Positions 24,966 through 36,295 of a stretch of 64,000 nt of DNA are shown here, one piece after another. The stretch's first letter is position 1. Each line of letters opens with the position of its first letter. The translations under genes were made by a program, and so were the position numbers. The notes under the pieces were generated by a model. That model was given only the letters and a program-made list of their open reading frames with translations. It did not search any database and was not told the DNA's origin. Origin of the DNA: Deinandra increscens subsp. villosa (taxonomy: Eukaryota; Streptophyta; Magnoliopsida; Asterales; Asteraceae). The stretch is from NCBI GenBank assembly GCA_039602395.1, contig JBCNJP010000232.1, positions 124,001 through 188,000 of the forward strand, written 5' to 3'.

Positions 24966-25148
24966 GACGAATTTTGAAGAAACTCGCAGCAGTTGATCAG
25001 AAAAAGTGATGAAGAACGATGTAGGAACAAATTTGACAAAGAAAACTTGAAAGATTTGATTGAACTCCCCTAAACACACTCGAAAAACACTAAAACGTTT
25101 CAGAAATCCGAAAATAGCAAACACAGATCAATAGAATGAACCAGAAAG

Positions 25149-25521
25149 CTCTAATACCACTTGAAAAGTCATGAGCATTGGATCATCTACTCAATCTAGC
25201 TATTCGGATACAAAACGAGTAACTATAATGATTGTTTTATTGATCTAAAGAAGAACAATTACAATCAGAATCATAGAGAACATACACAGAGAACACACTA
25301 CAGAAACACATACTTATGAATATCTCTCATGTTCAGAACTGCCTAACCCAAAGAACAAACATGTATTTATGCTGACCCGCTGAACCTCAGTCGAACCTAA
25401 GGTTCGCCCTGATCCAAACTCCAAGTTCGGACCAGGTTCGGCCAGACACACTTTGTCTTGAACTTGTTCTTGACTTGATGCAACTTGATACTTCACACGA
25501 CGCACATATCAAGTATCAACA
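25149..25521 (-). repeat. 5' LTR (25162-25521) and primer site of D
   Basis: A 360-bp LTR of the same family as 20163-20520. On the minus strand it ends GACTTTTCA and is followed by AGTGGTATTAGAGC, a methionine-tRNA-type primer site with T for C at one position. The last five bases before flanking C sequence are the start of the LTR (minus TGTTGATAC). Confidence 0.9.
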
Positions 25522-25526
25522 AAAGC

Positions 25527-26279
25527 CATGCGCTTTTGACTGTCCGCTTGATAACGAAGAAACAACATCTCCTAAAGCATAAGTTCCTCCTAACAAGCTA
25601 TGAAGGTTCTAAAGCACTATAGTCACTACCTACCGCATGTAATATCTAAGCCATATCATAAAAAGCAATCAGGGGTCCATGTATATAACACAATAACACA
25701 CAACACATTTAAGCAAACTTTAACAAATAGGCACATCACATAACAACTAAAAGTACCTGTCAAGGCCTTGGGCTCCTCCTTCCTTAGCTCCATCATACTA
25801 AAAGCTCTCGTTGAAGCCGTCCTTGGTCCACTACCACTTGCTGGAAGGGTTTGCAATGGTGTAGGAGTTAATACCAACTTAGGGCAATCCTTCCTAAAAT
25901 GCTCTGTCTCACCAAACTAATAGCACTTACCTGATCCGCTACTACACACTCCTTTATGAGGCTTATCGCACGTTTTACATTTAGGCACATCGTTCCATTT
26001 TTGTTTCTTTCCAACCCCTTCCTGAGTTTCTTTTGAACCCCCTGAATCTTCATTCCACTTCCTTTTCGGTTCCATAGGTTTCTCTAATTCCCCGTAGCTT
26101 TCGTTTACAAGATTGCACTAAGATCCACCGCTGACTGATAGGTCTTAGGTGCCATTGCCAAGACCAACCTACGCACTTCAGATGGAAATCCTTGCACATA
26201 ACGTTGAATCCTAATCTCCTCAATCGACACCAAATCAGGAAGTAATCGATCCATCATATTAAACTTTGATGAGTCATAT
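25527..26279 (-). pseudogene. Gag fragment of element C (Ty3/gypsy)
   Basis: In pieces, the minus strand encodes a gypsy Gag tail: a PEVRRLVLAM-like block (about 26185), a CKTCDKPHKGVC motif, a knuckle-like KCY-FGETEHFRKDC stretch broken by a stop (about 25920), and an ALTGTF-like end (about 25757) where the protease would begin. The second cysteine of that knuckle is not visible. After it the frame runs into unrelated non-coding sequence, and the junction reads ACAG/GTACTT like a splice donor. Pol is absent. The right side is cut by E1 at 26280. Confidence 0.7.
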
Positions 26280-27765
26280 TGAAAATGCGTGAGCGGTAGA
26301 TCGTCTACTTAGTCGTATCGAAGTCAATGTAAAACGAGTAATCACAAGAAAAGTAAATACAATGAGACTTGTATTAGACCACAGAGAAACACCATAGAGT
26401 TCACATACAAGATTTTTCTAGAAGTGCAAGAGCAACTAATTACAACACAAGACAAACTATATATACTAGCGCCAAACCCGATGGTCCGAAATTCAGGTTC
26501 GGACAAGTTCGGACATGTCTGAACTTGGAGTTCGCCAAGGGTTCGGACATCAGCTAACATCCATGACTTTCTCTTGTATTCGATACTTCACATGACGATC
26601 ACGAACTAGATAGTAACAAACCCCCCCCCCCCCCTCGGCATGTGCAGTATCATCTTTCACCTAAAACTTGTATCATGTATCTTCAATCAAACTCTTCCTC
26701 TTCGTTGACGATGAATTCAATCTTGATACTTGATATTGCATCGTGTGTAAATTCTTTATCAACAAAATTTAGAAGACTTGAAGTTGTGATGTTCTCTTTC
26801 CACTTTGACACCTGCCAACATAAATAATCTTGGCGCAAAACGTCTCTTCGAGACTCCAAAATATTTTGATTTAAAAAATTTATTTCGTATATCGTGTTAA
26901 TCAATCGAAAAGAAATAAGAAGCAAAATATTTTTGGCTTTTAGAAACTTTATAACAAAACACACCTAAAATCTTTTTGGTATTTTCTGATATGAAAAGTA
27001 AATGCAGTACAGAATCAGACACTATTTTTATCTTTTGCGAGAAAGATCACAACTTGGGATCATATTGGACATAACCTGCTGAACTACATTTCAATTTCGA
27101 TTATTATAGAACATAAGCCATGTCGATTGCAGATATAATATGTACAACTTTAAAATCTGGATGAATCATACTCATAACATCTGGATATGTTAAGGTATTG
27201 ATTAGATTTCCATTAACCAGTGTACCTCACACTATCAGACATACTCAGATATGCTCTTGCTTATCACATTTTGTGATTTCACTTGTGATTTATCACATAG
27301 TGATAGAATACATGATATAGTCAACTGTGTTCCATGCAAAAAGAAATAAGAACGTTAAATCGTCTACCTTAAGGTCAATCTTTCGATACGTAGATACGGC
27401 CTCGGATTTAACAAAAAATGAAAATAAAACAAGTTGAAATTGTATAACCCAACAACAATCAGGTCGGTACTCCCGTACACGCAGAGAAAGTCCGATGAGT
27501 TATACAAAACACCAAAGAAAATAAAGCAGAACGTCAAACGAACAACAATCAGGTCGGCTTTGTGAGCACGCAGAGAAAGTCCGCTCGTTTGACAAAATAA
27601 AGAAAATCAAACAAGTTTAAATCTTTGCAAAATAAACACATGTATACACAATGACTTCTCATTTTATTTTTCATACATCTTTTCTTGATATATCATGAGA
27701 TATGCATCAAGATGTTGTCCACTATAGATTTAGTGTATATCACAGGTGTATACTTTCTGATTTGC
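26280..27765 (-). mobile_element. Element E1: 3' end of a D-family element, into gap
   Basis: The left LTR (26280-26618; minus start TGTTACTATC) is followed by a 14-G polypurine tract (minus strand, 26621-26634) and about 1.1 kb of non-coding sequence that follows D 20536-21770 closely, up to the gap. The LTR has the family layout with TGTCCGAACTTG-like words in a near-palindrome at 26504-26526. Flank CATAT (26275-26279) is not repeated at any candidate right end. Confidence 0.8.
27354..27593 (-). promoter_or_regulatory. Triple stem-loop RNA element in E1
   Basis: Same three units as in D: GTTAAATC/GATTTAAC (27354-27361, 27405-27412), TATAAC/GTTATA (27443-27448, 27499-27504) and GTCAAACGA/TCGTTTGAC (27533-27541, 27585-27593). 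Inner hairpins in RNA sense: unit 1 ATC-GAAA-GAT, unit 2 GTAC-GGGA-GTAC (both GNRA-type loops), unit 3 GCT-CACAA-AGC. Loop sequences changed while the small stems stayed paired. Confidence 0.8.
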
Positions 27766-28265
27766 NNNNNNNNNNNNNNNNNNNNNNNNNNNNNNNNNNN
27801 NNNNNNNNNNNNNNNNNNNNNNNNNNNNNNNNNNNNNNNNNNNNNNNNNNNNNNNNNNNNNNNNNNNNNNNNNNNNNNNNNNNNNNNNNNNNNNNNNNNN
27901 NNNNNNNNNNNNNNNNNNNNNNNNNNNNNNNNNNNNNNNNNNNNNNNNNNNNNNNNNNNNNNNNNNNNNNNNNNNNNNNNNNNNNNNNNNNNNNNNNNNN
28001 NNNNNNNNNNNNNNNNNNNNNNNNNNNNNNNNNNNNNNNNNNNNNNNNNNNNNNNNNNNNNNNNNNNNNNNNNNNNNNNNNNNNNNNNNNNNNNNNNNNN
28101 NNNNNNNNNNNNNNNNNNNNNNNNNNNNNNNNNNNNNNNNNNNNNNNNNNNNNNNNNNNNNNNNNNNNNNNNNNNNNNNNNNNNNNNNNNNNNNNNNNNN
28201 NNNNNNNNNNNNNNNNNNNNNNNNNNNNNNNNNNNNNNNNNNNNNNNNNNNNNNNNNNNNNNNNN
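27766..28265. other. Assembly gap, 500 N
   Basis: Exactly 500 N, placed within the E1/E cluster where near-identical repeats would defeat assembly. Confidence 0.98.
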
Positions 28266-28402
28266 CGGCCGAACCTCAGGTTCGGCCACACGTTCGGCCA
28301 TGTCCGAACTCCAGGTTTGGCCTGAGTTCGGACCTCAGCATCCTTGCGTGAATCCGTCTTCTATTCGATACTTCACATGACGATCAAGAACCATGTATCA
28401 AC
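28266..28402 (-). repeat. LTR fragment between gap and gag of E
   Basis: Ends in ATCAACA (minus start TGTTGATAC) and shares GTTCGG words and the CGATACTTCACATGACGATC block with the E1 LTR. It directly abuts broken gag sequence at 28403, so it inserted into the gag of E or was joined to it by recombination. It may be the 5' LTR end of E1. Confidence 0.75.
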
Positions 28403-29873
28403 AAATTCATCCTTTTCTTCACATAACCATGCTTTTGCAGACTCGACATCCATTTTGTCTCGTTTAGAAATCTCTAAAACTTCATTCAGCATTGTGATCT
28501 CATTAGTCAAGCACTCATTTTTCATAATCAACTCCTTTTCATGTTCTTTAAAAATGTGCAACTCTGAATTAACCAAAGTAAATTCCTCAGAGAGCTTTTG
28601 AATTTTATGCAACAATGAAGCATTTTCTCTCAACAGACTTTCCAAATTTTTAGCAGACGCATAAGAACTTGGTGTTGAATCAGTATCAGAACTAGTATCT
28701 GAATAAGAATCATCTGATTGAACATGAGTAACAATGAAAGCTGATGAATCATATCCAAACCATTGAACCCAATCAAAAACACCGTCATGTTGAGCTGTTA
28801 AAGCTATTGGCTTGTCTGAGTTACTAGAAGATTGTGAAGTAACACCAGGCTTAGATGATAAAGGAAAACCGGATTTCTGTTGACATTCTTTGGCAAAATG
28901 TCCAAGCTTTGAACATTTATAACATTTCAACTTTGACTTGTCAAAACCTAATTTCTCACTAAAATCAGAAGTAGATTTCCCATGCATCTTGAAAAATATT
29001 TTAGATATGTGACTCAACATAGCATATTGCCAAGAGAGATCTAATTCAGTTAATTGATCATCATCAAGAGCATCAAGATCATCTCTTGTCAATTGTGCAT
29101 CAGCAACATTCTTAATGATCAAACCAAATGATGATGAAATTAAAACAACAATCATTTTGGCACAATCATCCATTGATTCAGCAGAAAAGGCATTTTGACT
29201 TGAAGAATTTGGAATTGTAAAACTACAACCCCGTGATGAATTGTTATCAGAATTTCCTGAAACTCCAGCCATAAAGGCAATGTTTGATGCAGAACTCAAA
29301 GTTGGTTTAGATTTACCATTCATACTTGCCATATTCTCACCATGATATAACTCAGGATTTTGTAAAGTAGCTGTTGACTTCTTTGAATTTAACATTTCCA
29401 TTTCCCGAGCATGAAGTTTTCCAGTAAGCTCGTGAAATGTTAAAGCAGCATAATCCTTATCATGGGTAAGAAGCAAAACATAATTTTCTCATTTTTCAGG
29501 CAAAGCTTCCATAATCTTTTCCTTCAAATCAACATCAGTCTTTTCAATACCAACAACCTTTAACTCACTAATTAGATGTGAAAACCGGGAAACCAGAGCA
29601 GTAATGTTCTCATTTTCATAAAATTGAAAATTATCAAACTCTTTATTCAACACTTTCTCCCGCATCAGTCAGATGTTGATAAAGTTTCTTGATCGGAATC
29701 CATAAATCGATATCATTCGTACTTATATAAGCCGAAAATCGTTTCTTCCAATTATGATAATCTTCGAACTTTAACCATTTAGGAACTTTCTGACTTGTTC
29801 CGATTTCATTATCAAAATTCAGCATAGTTTGCATTGCGCTCTGCATCGCGGAAAACGCATGAAATTCTGACAC
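28403..29873 (-). pseudogene. Broken gag-like gene of element E
   Basis: ATG at 29873 begins MSEFHAF. After KLYQHLTD an internal deletion of roughly 250-300 bp relative to D and F removes the block with LHQFSTCKK. The gag domain then continues with a stop before ENYVLLLTHD (about 29490), and from 29476 is open to the LTR junction. Visible features: KLHAREMEMLNSKKS, an intact first zinc knuckle CYKCSKLGHFAKEC (C-x2-C-x4-H-x4-C), and a coiled coil starting ESLLRENASLLHKIQKL. The C-terminal third is lost at 28402. Confidence 0.85.
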
Positions 29874-29894
29874 CTTGAAAAATTGGACTTCTGA

Positions 29895-30140
29895 TCGGCC
29901 GAACTTTCTCCGAACTTATCACAGTGCTCTGAACTTCCACCGAACTCTCACCGAATCGGAATCAACAGGCCGAACTCTGTCCGAACTTCAGAACACCTCC
30001 GAAACTCGACCGAACTATCCAAACTCCGAACTCTCACCGGACACTGACCGAACGCTCACCAAACTTGAACTTCGGAGCTCCGCACTTGAGCTTCGGAGCA
30101 GTTACGCCGAACTTTACCAGAAACCTCCGAACCTCGACAT
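29895..30140 (-). repeat. Leader motif array of E, word CGAAC
   Basis: Many CCGAACT / CGAACTCTC words between gag ATG and primer site, as in D. The spacers differ from D, so the array diverges faster than the gag domain. Confidence 0.85.
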
Positions 30141-30349
30141 AATTTTTCAAAAACGCTCAAAATTTGACTGAATTTGACGAAACAAGCAACAGTGAATCTA
30201 GAATGGTGATAAGGAATGGTTTAGAAGTAGTTTTGACACCAAAGAATCGATAGAACAGATGAAGAACACACAAACAAGCTCGAGAAACACCAAAAACGCT
30301 TCAAAAATCCAAAAATAGCAACCACAGATCAGTAGAATGAACCAGAAGG

Positions 30350-30712
30350 CTCTGATACCACTTGAAAATGTGTGGGCATCGAATCGTCTACTCCATCTAG
30401 CTAATCGGACATCGAAACGTAATTAACCGATTATTTTATTGATCACCAATGAACAATTACAAGCAGTAAACACTTAGAAACATATTCAGAAAAACACACT
30501 CAGAAACACACACTTAACAGAAATCTTACATGCTCGGAACTACATATTACAAAGACCAAACAACTATTTATACCCGACTGGCCGATCCCTGTCCGAACTT
30601 CAGGTTCGGCCAGTCCAAACTCCTGGTTCGGACCAGGCTCGGCCAAGTAACATTTGGCTTGATCTTGTACATAGCTTGATATTTCACACGACGCACATAT
30701 CAGGTACCAACA
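30350..30712 (-). repeat. 5' LTR (30363-30712) and primer site of E
   Basis: A 350-bp LTR of the D family. On the minus strand it ends CATTTTCA followed by AGTGGTATCAGAGCC. A TATA box (minus TATAAATA) lies at 30572-30565, with GGTTCGG words beyond it. The flank at 30713 is GTTTC, which does not match the flank of E1, so no target duplication can be assigned. Confidence 0.88.
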
Positions 30713-30910
30713 GTTTCTTTTATCTTGTTCTTTGGAGTCTAACCCACTCTATGGGTATATCAATTGGGAGTTTGTAGGTTTTCTCCGTAAACCTATCATC
30801 TAACCATCCTGCTCGACGTCCACAACCGGTGAAGGTCGCGGTTGGATCGAGCCGCCGTAGGTGGAGTACTTGTATGACTTAGATGTCTCGTATTTCTCGA
30901 AAAAGTGATT

Positions 30911-31011
30911 CGATTGATGGGAAATATTCTTGTACTACCCCTTGTTGGTCCCGAGGGACGGAGGAGGCTAGGTTAGCCGAAAAATGGTTATCGGTTCAAG
31001 GACTTAAGGTG
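30911..31011 (+). pseudogene. rrn23: Plastid 23S rRNA gene fragment
   Basis: About 100 bp read as the conserved plastid 23S rRNA stretch containing TACTACCCCTTGTTGGT, GAGGGACGGAGGAGGCTAGG and TTAGCCGAAA, ending near GGTTCAAGGAC. I recognise this from memory of the family and could not align it. It is a short nuclear insertion of plastid DNA (or plastid-derived mitochondrial DNA) with a few substitutions and cannot function. Confidence 0.8.
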
Positions 31012-33480
31012 ACCACAACAGCCCTGCCAAAACCCCTGTATGGCTTCTTCTAGTTCTCATCACTCTTGTGTTTTGGTATCGTTTCGACACAAGTTTAGAC
31101 CCGTGATTCGGTTAGTCGCGAGTTGGTTGTCTTTGATCGTCCGTTTAAAAAAATCGTAAGCTTCTGGGTGGTTATGGAGGTCCTATCGATTAGAGTTTGT
31201 ATGGGAACAAGATGACTTCTGCGAACCGCTTTAATAATATACTAGCAATTCGAGCTGCGCCTTGCGGTGGGTCGAAATTTGTTGTTTTTTGTTATCATGA
31301 AATCTCGATTACTAATAGAGAAGAAAGCATGAACTTGAAAGATAATGGCTTGATGATAACTGTAAGATGGCTTGATGATAATTGTTTTTTGCCACGAGAA
31401 GTTAGAATTTTTATGACGCGCAGGTTCAACGTAATCTAAGATCACTTATAATAAAAAGACAATTTGATTTCATGAGTATGTTTCATGTGTATTATAGAGA
31501 TTTGTTAGTTACCAAATTTTAAACCTTTTGTATACCAATTTAACTTCAAGATTATTATAAATGGTGTATATGGATTACACCTTTCTTAATTTATTCACAA
31601 TTGCAACAAAAATCCTTTAATACATGTTATTTATCGACACTCACTTGTAATATCATTAAAACAACAAATTTTTACAAACTGTGTATCCATGTAGAAAGAT
31701 TGAGACCAAATAGAAAGAAAAAAATATGACATGATGAATTTAACAAACCTTGGCCTTTCAAATCCTTTATTTTCAAATCAATCTTCTTTAAAACCCTTGA
31801 AGAAATCTAAATAAAATTCCATACAACTTAAACCGATAAAATTCGATTGTCTACTTTTTAACTAATCAAAAACTTGATTTTACCTGCTACCTTTGGTCGT
31901 GCGTCTTTTACTTGTAAAACCACCATCCAAACGTGATACATCAAGATTTAAAAACACTACTTTAGGATTTTAAAAAAAGTAACCATGTATAGAAACAAAG
32001 AAAATGGCTTACTTGGTTTGATGTCATTAAGTAAGCAAAACAAAAACTAATGTGCCATACCTGAGTCGTTATACCAAAACAGCCAACCAAGATTTCCGTA
32101 TTTCATCCTTAGACTTTTCATAGAAAATCATGTTCAGAATCGTGATATAAGCTAATGAAGGACAAATACTAACTAACAAAAGCTAAATAACTATCCTTCC
32201 ATTGTCTTCAAGATAGTTCAGTGGTTGCTCCCATTGGGTTCACTACCTGTGCAAAGAATTTGATTCTTTTTTATCTCTTGAATGATTTTTCTAAATAATT
32301 TAATCTCTATATAGAAGTGATTAGTTTTATACATGTGTTTGTGTTTGGGAAGAGAGAGCGTCTAACCGTTGTGTTGATGTCTTTTGGCACTTGGTGTTGA
32401 TGCACGGTCAACCGTTTCTGCTGAGGTAACACTAATTATATTCGCCATGAAGTTATAGTTCCGGCTGAAACCTTAATTGCTTGGTCTTTGAAGGTGGAAC
32501 TTTTTTATACTTATTAAACTAATCGACCCGTTTCACCTGAACATATACTGTTCACAACTAACTTTGACAAATTTTAATACAAACTAATGAACATGACCTA
32601 GTTTATATCAGTTAATTTCTTAGTAAACACAAAAAAAATCACATAACAAGAAGCTAGAAGTATTTACCAAGTGAAAGAAATTTGTATGAGAAAAGAGCCA
32701 AAGAATCAAACCTAAGAGAAAGTTGGGCTGCATTAGAATGTTATCAAACATAGGTACATCAAAAGAAAAAAGAAAGGAAAATAGTAAAAAAGCATACTGC
32801 AGCAAATACTAACAAAATCATCATTTAGGCATAAACTCCATGGACACAAAGCTGATCACAAATAAACAGAAAGAAAAACACAAATGAAAATGGAAACAAA
32901 GATAAAAAAAATAAGAAAAGAAAATTGGAATTTATACTCTTATGAAAAAGAGTAGCATTGAACATAAGAAATTCGATTAAGAACACGTTAATAAGTAAAA
33001 GTAATTAGTATAGATGAAGATGGAGAACAAAGAAATGGGCATAAGAAAGTTAAACAAAAGAGGACTATTTACATCAGTAGTCAATATGCATGATTGTTTA
33101 AAACCACATTAGAATGTAAATGCAAGAAGTAGGCATTAAACAAATTTATATAGGACATGTATACTTTAAGAATGGGAACAAAGCCATATTTAAAGCTGAT
33201 TAGTAAGTGTTGACACAAAATAATAGCAATAATCTAAATGGAAGAGGACATAAGGCAATAAGAAAGTGAAGAGACATGACAGTTTACATGTTCCACCAAG
33301 ATGCATGATTCTTTAAAACTATGTAAAAGCAAATATGAACAAATTCCAGAATTAAGAAACAATTGTAATTAGAAGATAGTACATATGTATAAAATCATTA
33401 AAAAAAGATAGTGAATATAAGCATATGATATATCGTATAACACACTAAACAATTAGAAGTATGTGAGATTAAGAAAGAAG
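31012..33480. other. Non-coding stretch, nothing firm
   Basis: AT-rich sequence with only short frames. One spot, 31225-31275, reads AATATACTAGCAATTCG then GCGCCTTGCGGTGGG. This resembles the region near the start of many plant Helitrons, but neither end can be shown. No gene, RNA or repeat could be supported. Confidence 0.45.
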
Positions 33481-34300
33481 CCCTAGAACCCAAAAACACA
33501 TTGAAAACAAAAATTGGAACATACCTGCTACAGAAACTCAGATCCGAACTGAAAAGAGAGGGGAACAACACCTGCAACCACCAAAAGACAGAAACTCAGA
33601 TCAGAATCCGAGCAACTGCGGAAAGGAAATCAACAATCCTCACGGTCGCCGCCACAGATCATCACCAGCTTCTTAAACAGCATCGAAAAAACCCAACATA
33701 GATTGAAACATAATAGTAACCCTAAACCATCATCGCCGCTTCAACGTCTCTAGAACGGCAATGGCGATTGATGTATAGTTAGAGAGAGAGAGAGAGAGTC
33801 ACAACCCAAGATCTCGCTGAAGAATTAAGAGGGAGAGAACATATAGTCGAACACAGCTTGTCGCCGATGGAGGATCGTAGGTAGCCGGTCGCCGGCAGAG
33901 GATCGTAGGCAGCCGATGAAGGTGGTGTCCTGATTTATGGCAATGGATCACCGGCTGCTGATAAAAAAACCTAAACGGAAAGATGAACGCCCCGTTCTCG
34001 AGTTCACTTGACAAGAGAAAAGAAAAGAAAAGAAAGTGAATGATGGAAATGAAAAGAAAAGAAAGGAAGGGACGTGTTTCCTTTCCCCTCTCTCCAAAAT
34101 GGAAGGAAAGAAAATCATCCAATTTTAGCCTAGCTTTCCCTCCCTTTCCTTTCGTTTCCTTTCTTAAATGAAACTTGGGAACACCACATAATACAACTTC
34201 TTTTCTTTTCCTTCCATTAATGAAACTTGGGAACACAAGTGTCTTTCTATATCCTTCCCTTTCCTTTCTTTTCTCTCTTTAAATAAACTCGGGAACAAGG
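33481..34300 (-). other. Leader-like region with possible splice sites
   Basis: Higher GC and leader-like composition, with a (GA)n run at 33780-33798. On the minus strand GCAG/GTATGT (about 33527-33519) looks like a splice donor, and GGTTGCAG (about 33575) like an acceptor. This could be the 5' non-coding exon of a host gene read leftward, but no coding exon follows. A 145-codon minus frame (33799-34236) has no recognisable domain. Confidence 0.3.
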
Positions 34301-34509
34301 TGGAAGAGAGAGGTGTTTGAGTAGAGAGAGTAAAGCAAGGTATAAAATAAAGGTGAGTTGAGAGACAAATATCAGACGCGTGGAGGTTTGCACCGCCAAT
34401 CTCTAGCGATAGGCAAAATACGCGTGGACTGAATAGTCTTTTTTATGAGACTGTCACCTATTTCTAATTGTTATATAATTATACGAACCGAACTTAAACC
34501 AAAATATAT

Positions 34510-34600
34510 TCTTATTGCAGTGGTCAATCACCTTGTCAAACTAACGTCGTGGGTTCGAGCCTGATGGACGTCCGATATCTTTTTAATCTCTTCTTTTTCC
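34510..34600 (+). repeat. tRNA-like SINE head
   Basis: An A-box-like TTGCAGTGGTCAA is followed about 25 nt later by a B-box GGTTCGAGCCT, and then a T-rich tail. Such RNA polymerase III promoters head tRNA-derived SINEs. It is diverged. Confidence 0.45.
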
Positions 34601-34671
34601 AGATTTCTATTGTTTGCAACCGTATAGTATAGCCTAAAAACAAAGCAACTCGATTTTCAATAATAAACTGA

Positions 34672-34752
34672 AGTTATCCCGGTGGTAAAACCTTGCGTTC
34701 AAGGTCGTGAGTTTGACCCCCACAACCTACCATTCCTTTTTATTATTTTTTT
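34672..34752 (+). repeat. Second tRNA-like SINE head
   Basis: A-box-like TTATCCCGGTGGT and B-box-like GAGTTTGACCCCC, then a T-rich tail including a run of seven T. Similar in layout to the one 160 bp upstream. Confidence 0.4.
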
Positions 34753-35322
34753 GGTTATTACCCTTGCAATCTATTGGTGTCTAATTGGTACCCAAACATT
34801 CCAAAACGCTTTATAAAATTCCTCAAGTAGCAAACATGTGGTTTCTTTTATCAAACTCCATATTGTTGGATTGTTAACAAGAAATCTAATATTTATCCGA
34901 TTTGTTAACCGTTAAAAATTCACTAAAAGTTCGTTCAAACTATTTTATGTATAAGATAATGGTTCAAGTGGTGTTTGTTTTTTTTTTGTTCTCTGTCCTC
35001 TTTTGTCTGCGCTGTTTTTTCTGAAAAAACTTTTCTATCCTCTTTTGTTTGCGTCGCGCAGACATTTAGGTCTACAAACTGTTTGTATTTTTTGAACACA
35101 TTTCATTAAAAAATGTCTGCGCGGGGTCTTTTTGGTGCAGATGTGACTCAGCCACTTCTAACATCTTCTAATCTCTTCTAACATTCTTTTTAAGCTGTTT
35201 TTTCATTAAAAATATTTTTAAACAGTTTTTTTAGTTTTTATAAAAAAAAAGTGTTTTTTTAATCGTTTTTAAAATGTTTTCTTAAGAGTTCTTTTCTAGA
35301 AAAACTTTTTTAATATTTTAAA

Positions 35323-36295
35323 GGAAAAATGAACACTTTTAATCCCAACTATTCGATATTGGACAAAAATAATCCTACGTGTTTTTTTGGACAATATTAG
35401 TCTTATAAATACACCATGTTTTTCCTAATAATCTTTTCCGTTAAAAAACTAATCCCGTTAGTTTGTGATGACGTAGAGGACTAATCATGTCATTTTTTCT
35501 AAAATGGAGGGACTGTTTTGTAGTTTATATAAAATGTGATTTTTAAAGAAAAAACAAACAAGCTCCCCCACCCCCCACCAGCTCTTCTCCGGTAACCAAT
35601 CTTCCTCCAAGCCATTTCGCTCGGAACAGAAATAGTGTCGCCGCCGTAGATGAAGAGGAGCAAAGGGGAAATTGCGGTTGAGTCAAAGAACAGAGAGAGA
35701 TGGAGATGATCGGGACAAGAGGTCGATGGGAGAACATCGTCGGCCATGGATGGCGTTCGCCGGAGCTTGCTGGAGCTCCTCAAGTCTCTCCATCATCGGC
35801 GCACCATCACCAACCGCCATCTCCAACCACTGTCACAACCTTTCACCGTCGCCCCCATCACAATCGCAAGCGCAAGCTTGGATTAGTTGCAGGTTTGGAG
35901 AAAAGGAGAGTCGTCGTGACGGTGGGAGGGGAGGCGGAATTTTAATCCTGGTGGTGGAGGAGGATTGGTGGTGTCGGAGCTAGGTCACCGGGGAAGGAAC
36001 TGACCAAATTAGGGTTACGGGGATAAGACGGTGGCGACTGTGGTTGGTATTCTTTTTAAATCAAGTTTATAGATATATCAATTTTGGTCCCCCTAAGTTT
36101 CTTTAAATAGAAGAAGTTTAGAAAATGACATGATTAGTCCTCCACATCATCACAAACTAACGGGGTTAGTTTTTTAACGGAAAAGATTATTAGAAAAAAC
36201 ATGGTGTATTTAAAAGACTAATATTGTCCAAAAAAATAGGTAGGATTATTTTTGTCCAATATCGAATACTTGGGATTAATAGTGTCCATTTTTCC
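35323..36295. mobile_element. Long-TIR element carrying gene-like DNA (Pack-MULE-like)
   Basis: Terminal inverted repeats of about 190 bp (35323-35513 and about 36113-36295) are roughly 90% alike by eye. They include TATTCGATATTGGACAAAA and GTTAGTTTGTGATGA on both sides. Flanks TATTTTAAA (35314-35322) and TATTTTTAAA (36296-36305) look like a 9-10 bp target duplication differing by one T, the size Mutator-like elements make. Between the TIRs, 35550-36050 is GC-rich and gene-like, unlike everything around it. No transposase frame is present. Confidence 0.8.
35550..36050 (+). pseudogene. GC-rich segment, probably captured from a gene
   Basis: Two overlapping plus-strand frames (35672-35983, 103 codons; 35700-35945, 81 codons) and minus frames cover it. 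Composition is that of a plant leader and first exon: GAGAGAGATGG near 35692, then GCC/CCG-rich codons. I cannot name the source gene, and nothing shows it is translated. Confidence 0.4.

Larger units (their letters stand above)
20163..25521 (-). mobile_element. Element D: gag-only copia-like element, complete ends
   Basis: A 5,359-bp element flanked by the perfect 5-bp duplication AAAGC (20158-20162 and 25522-25526). Order on the minus strand: 5' LTR, primer site, leader motif array, broken gag-like gene, about 1.8 kb of non-coding sequence with three stem-loops, a G-run polypurine tract, 3' LTR. There is no trace of protease, integrase, reverse transcriptase or RNase H. By eye the LTRs differ at roughly 25-30 of 360 positions, so it is moderately old. 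It lies in the internal region of C. Confidence 0.9.

Noticed and set aside
31225..31275. Helitron start
   Set aside because: Only a resemblance to sequence near Helitron starts; neither the TC start nor a hairpin-CTRR end could be placed.
33799..34236. 145-codon minus frame as a host gene
   Set aside because: Low-complexity, F- and S-rich translation of purine-rich leader-like DNA; no domain and no convincing exon structure.
35672..35983. Host gene at the GC-rich island
   Set aside because: It lies between the long TIRs of a transposon and has short overlapping frames on both strands without a domain.
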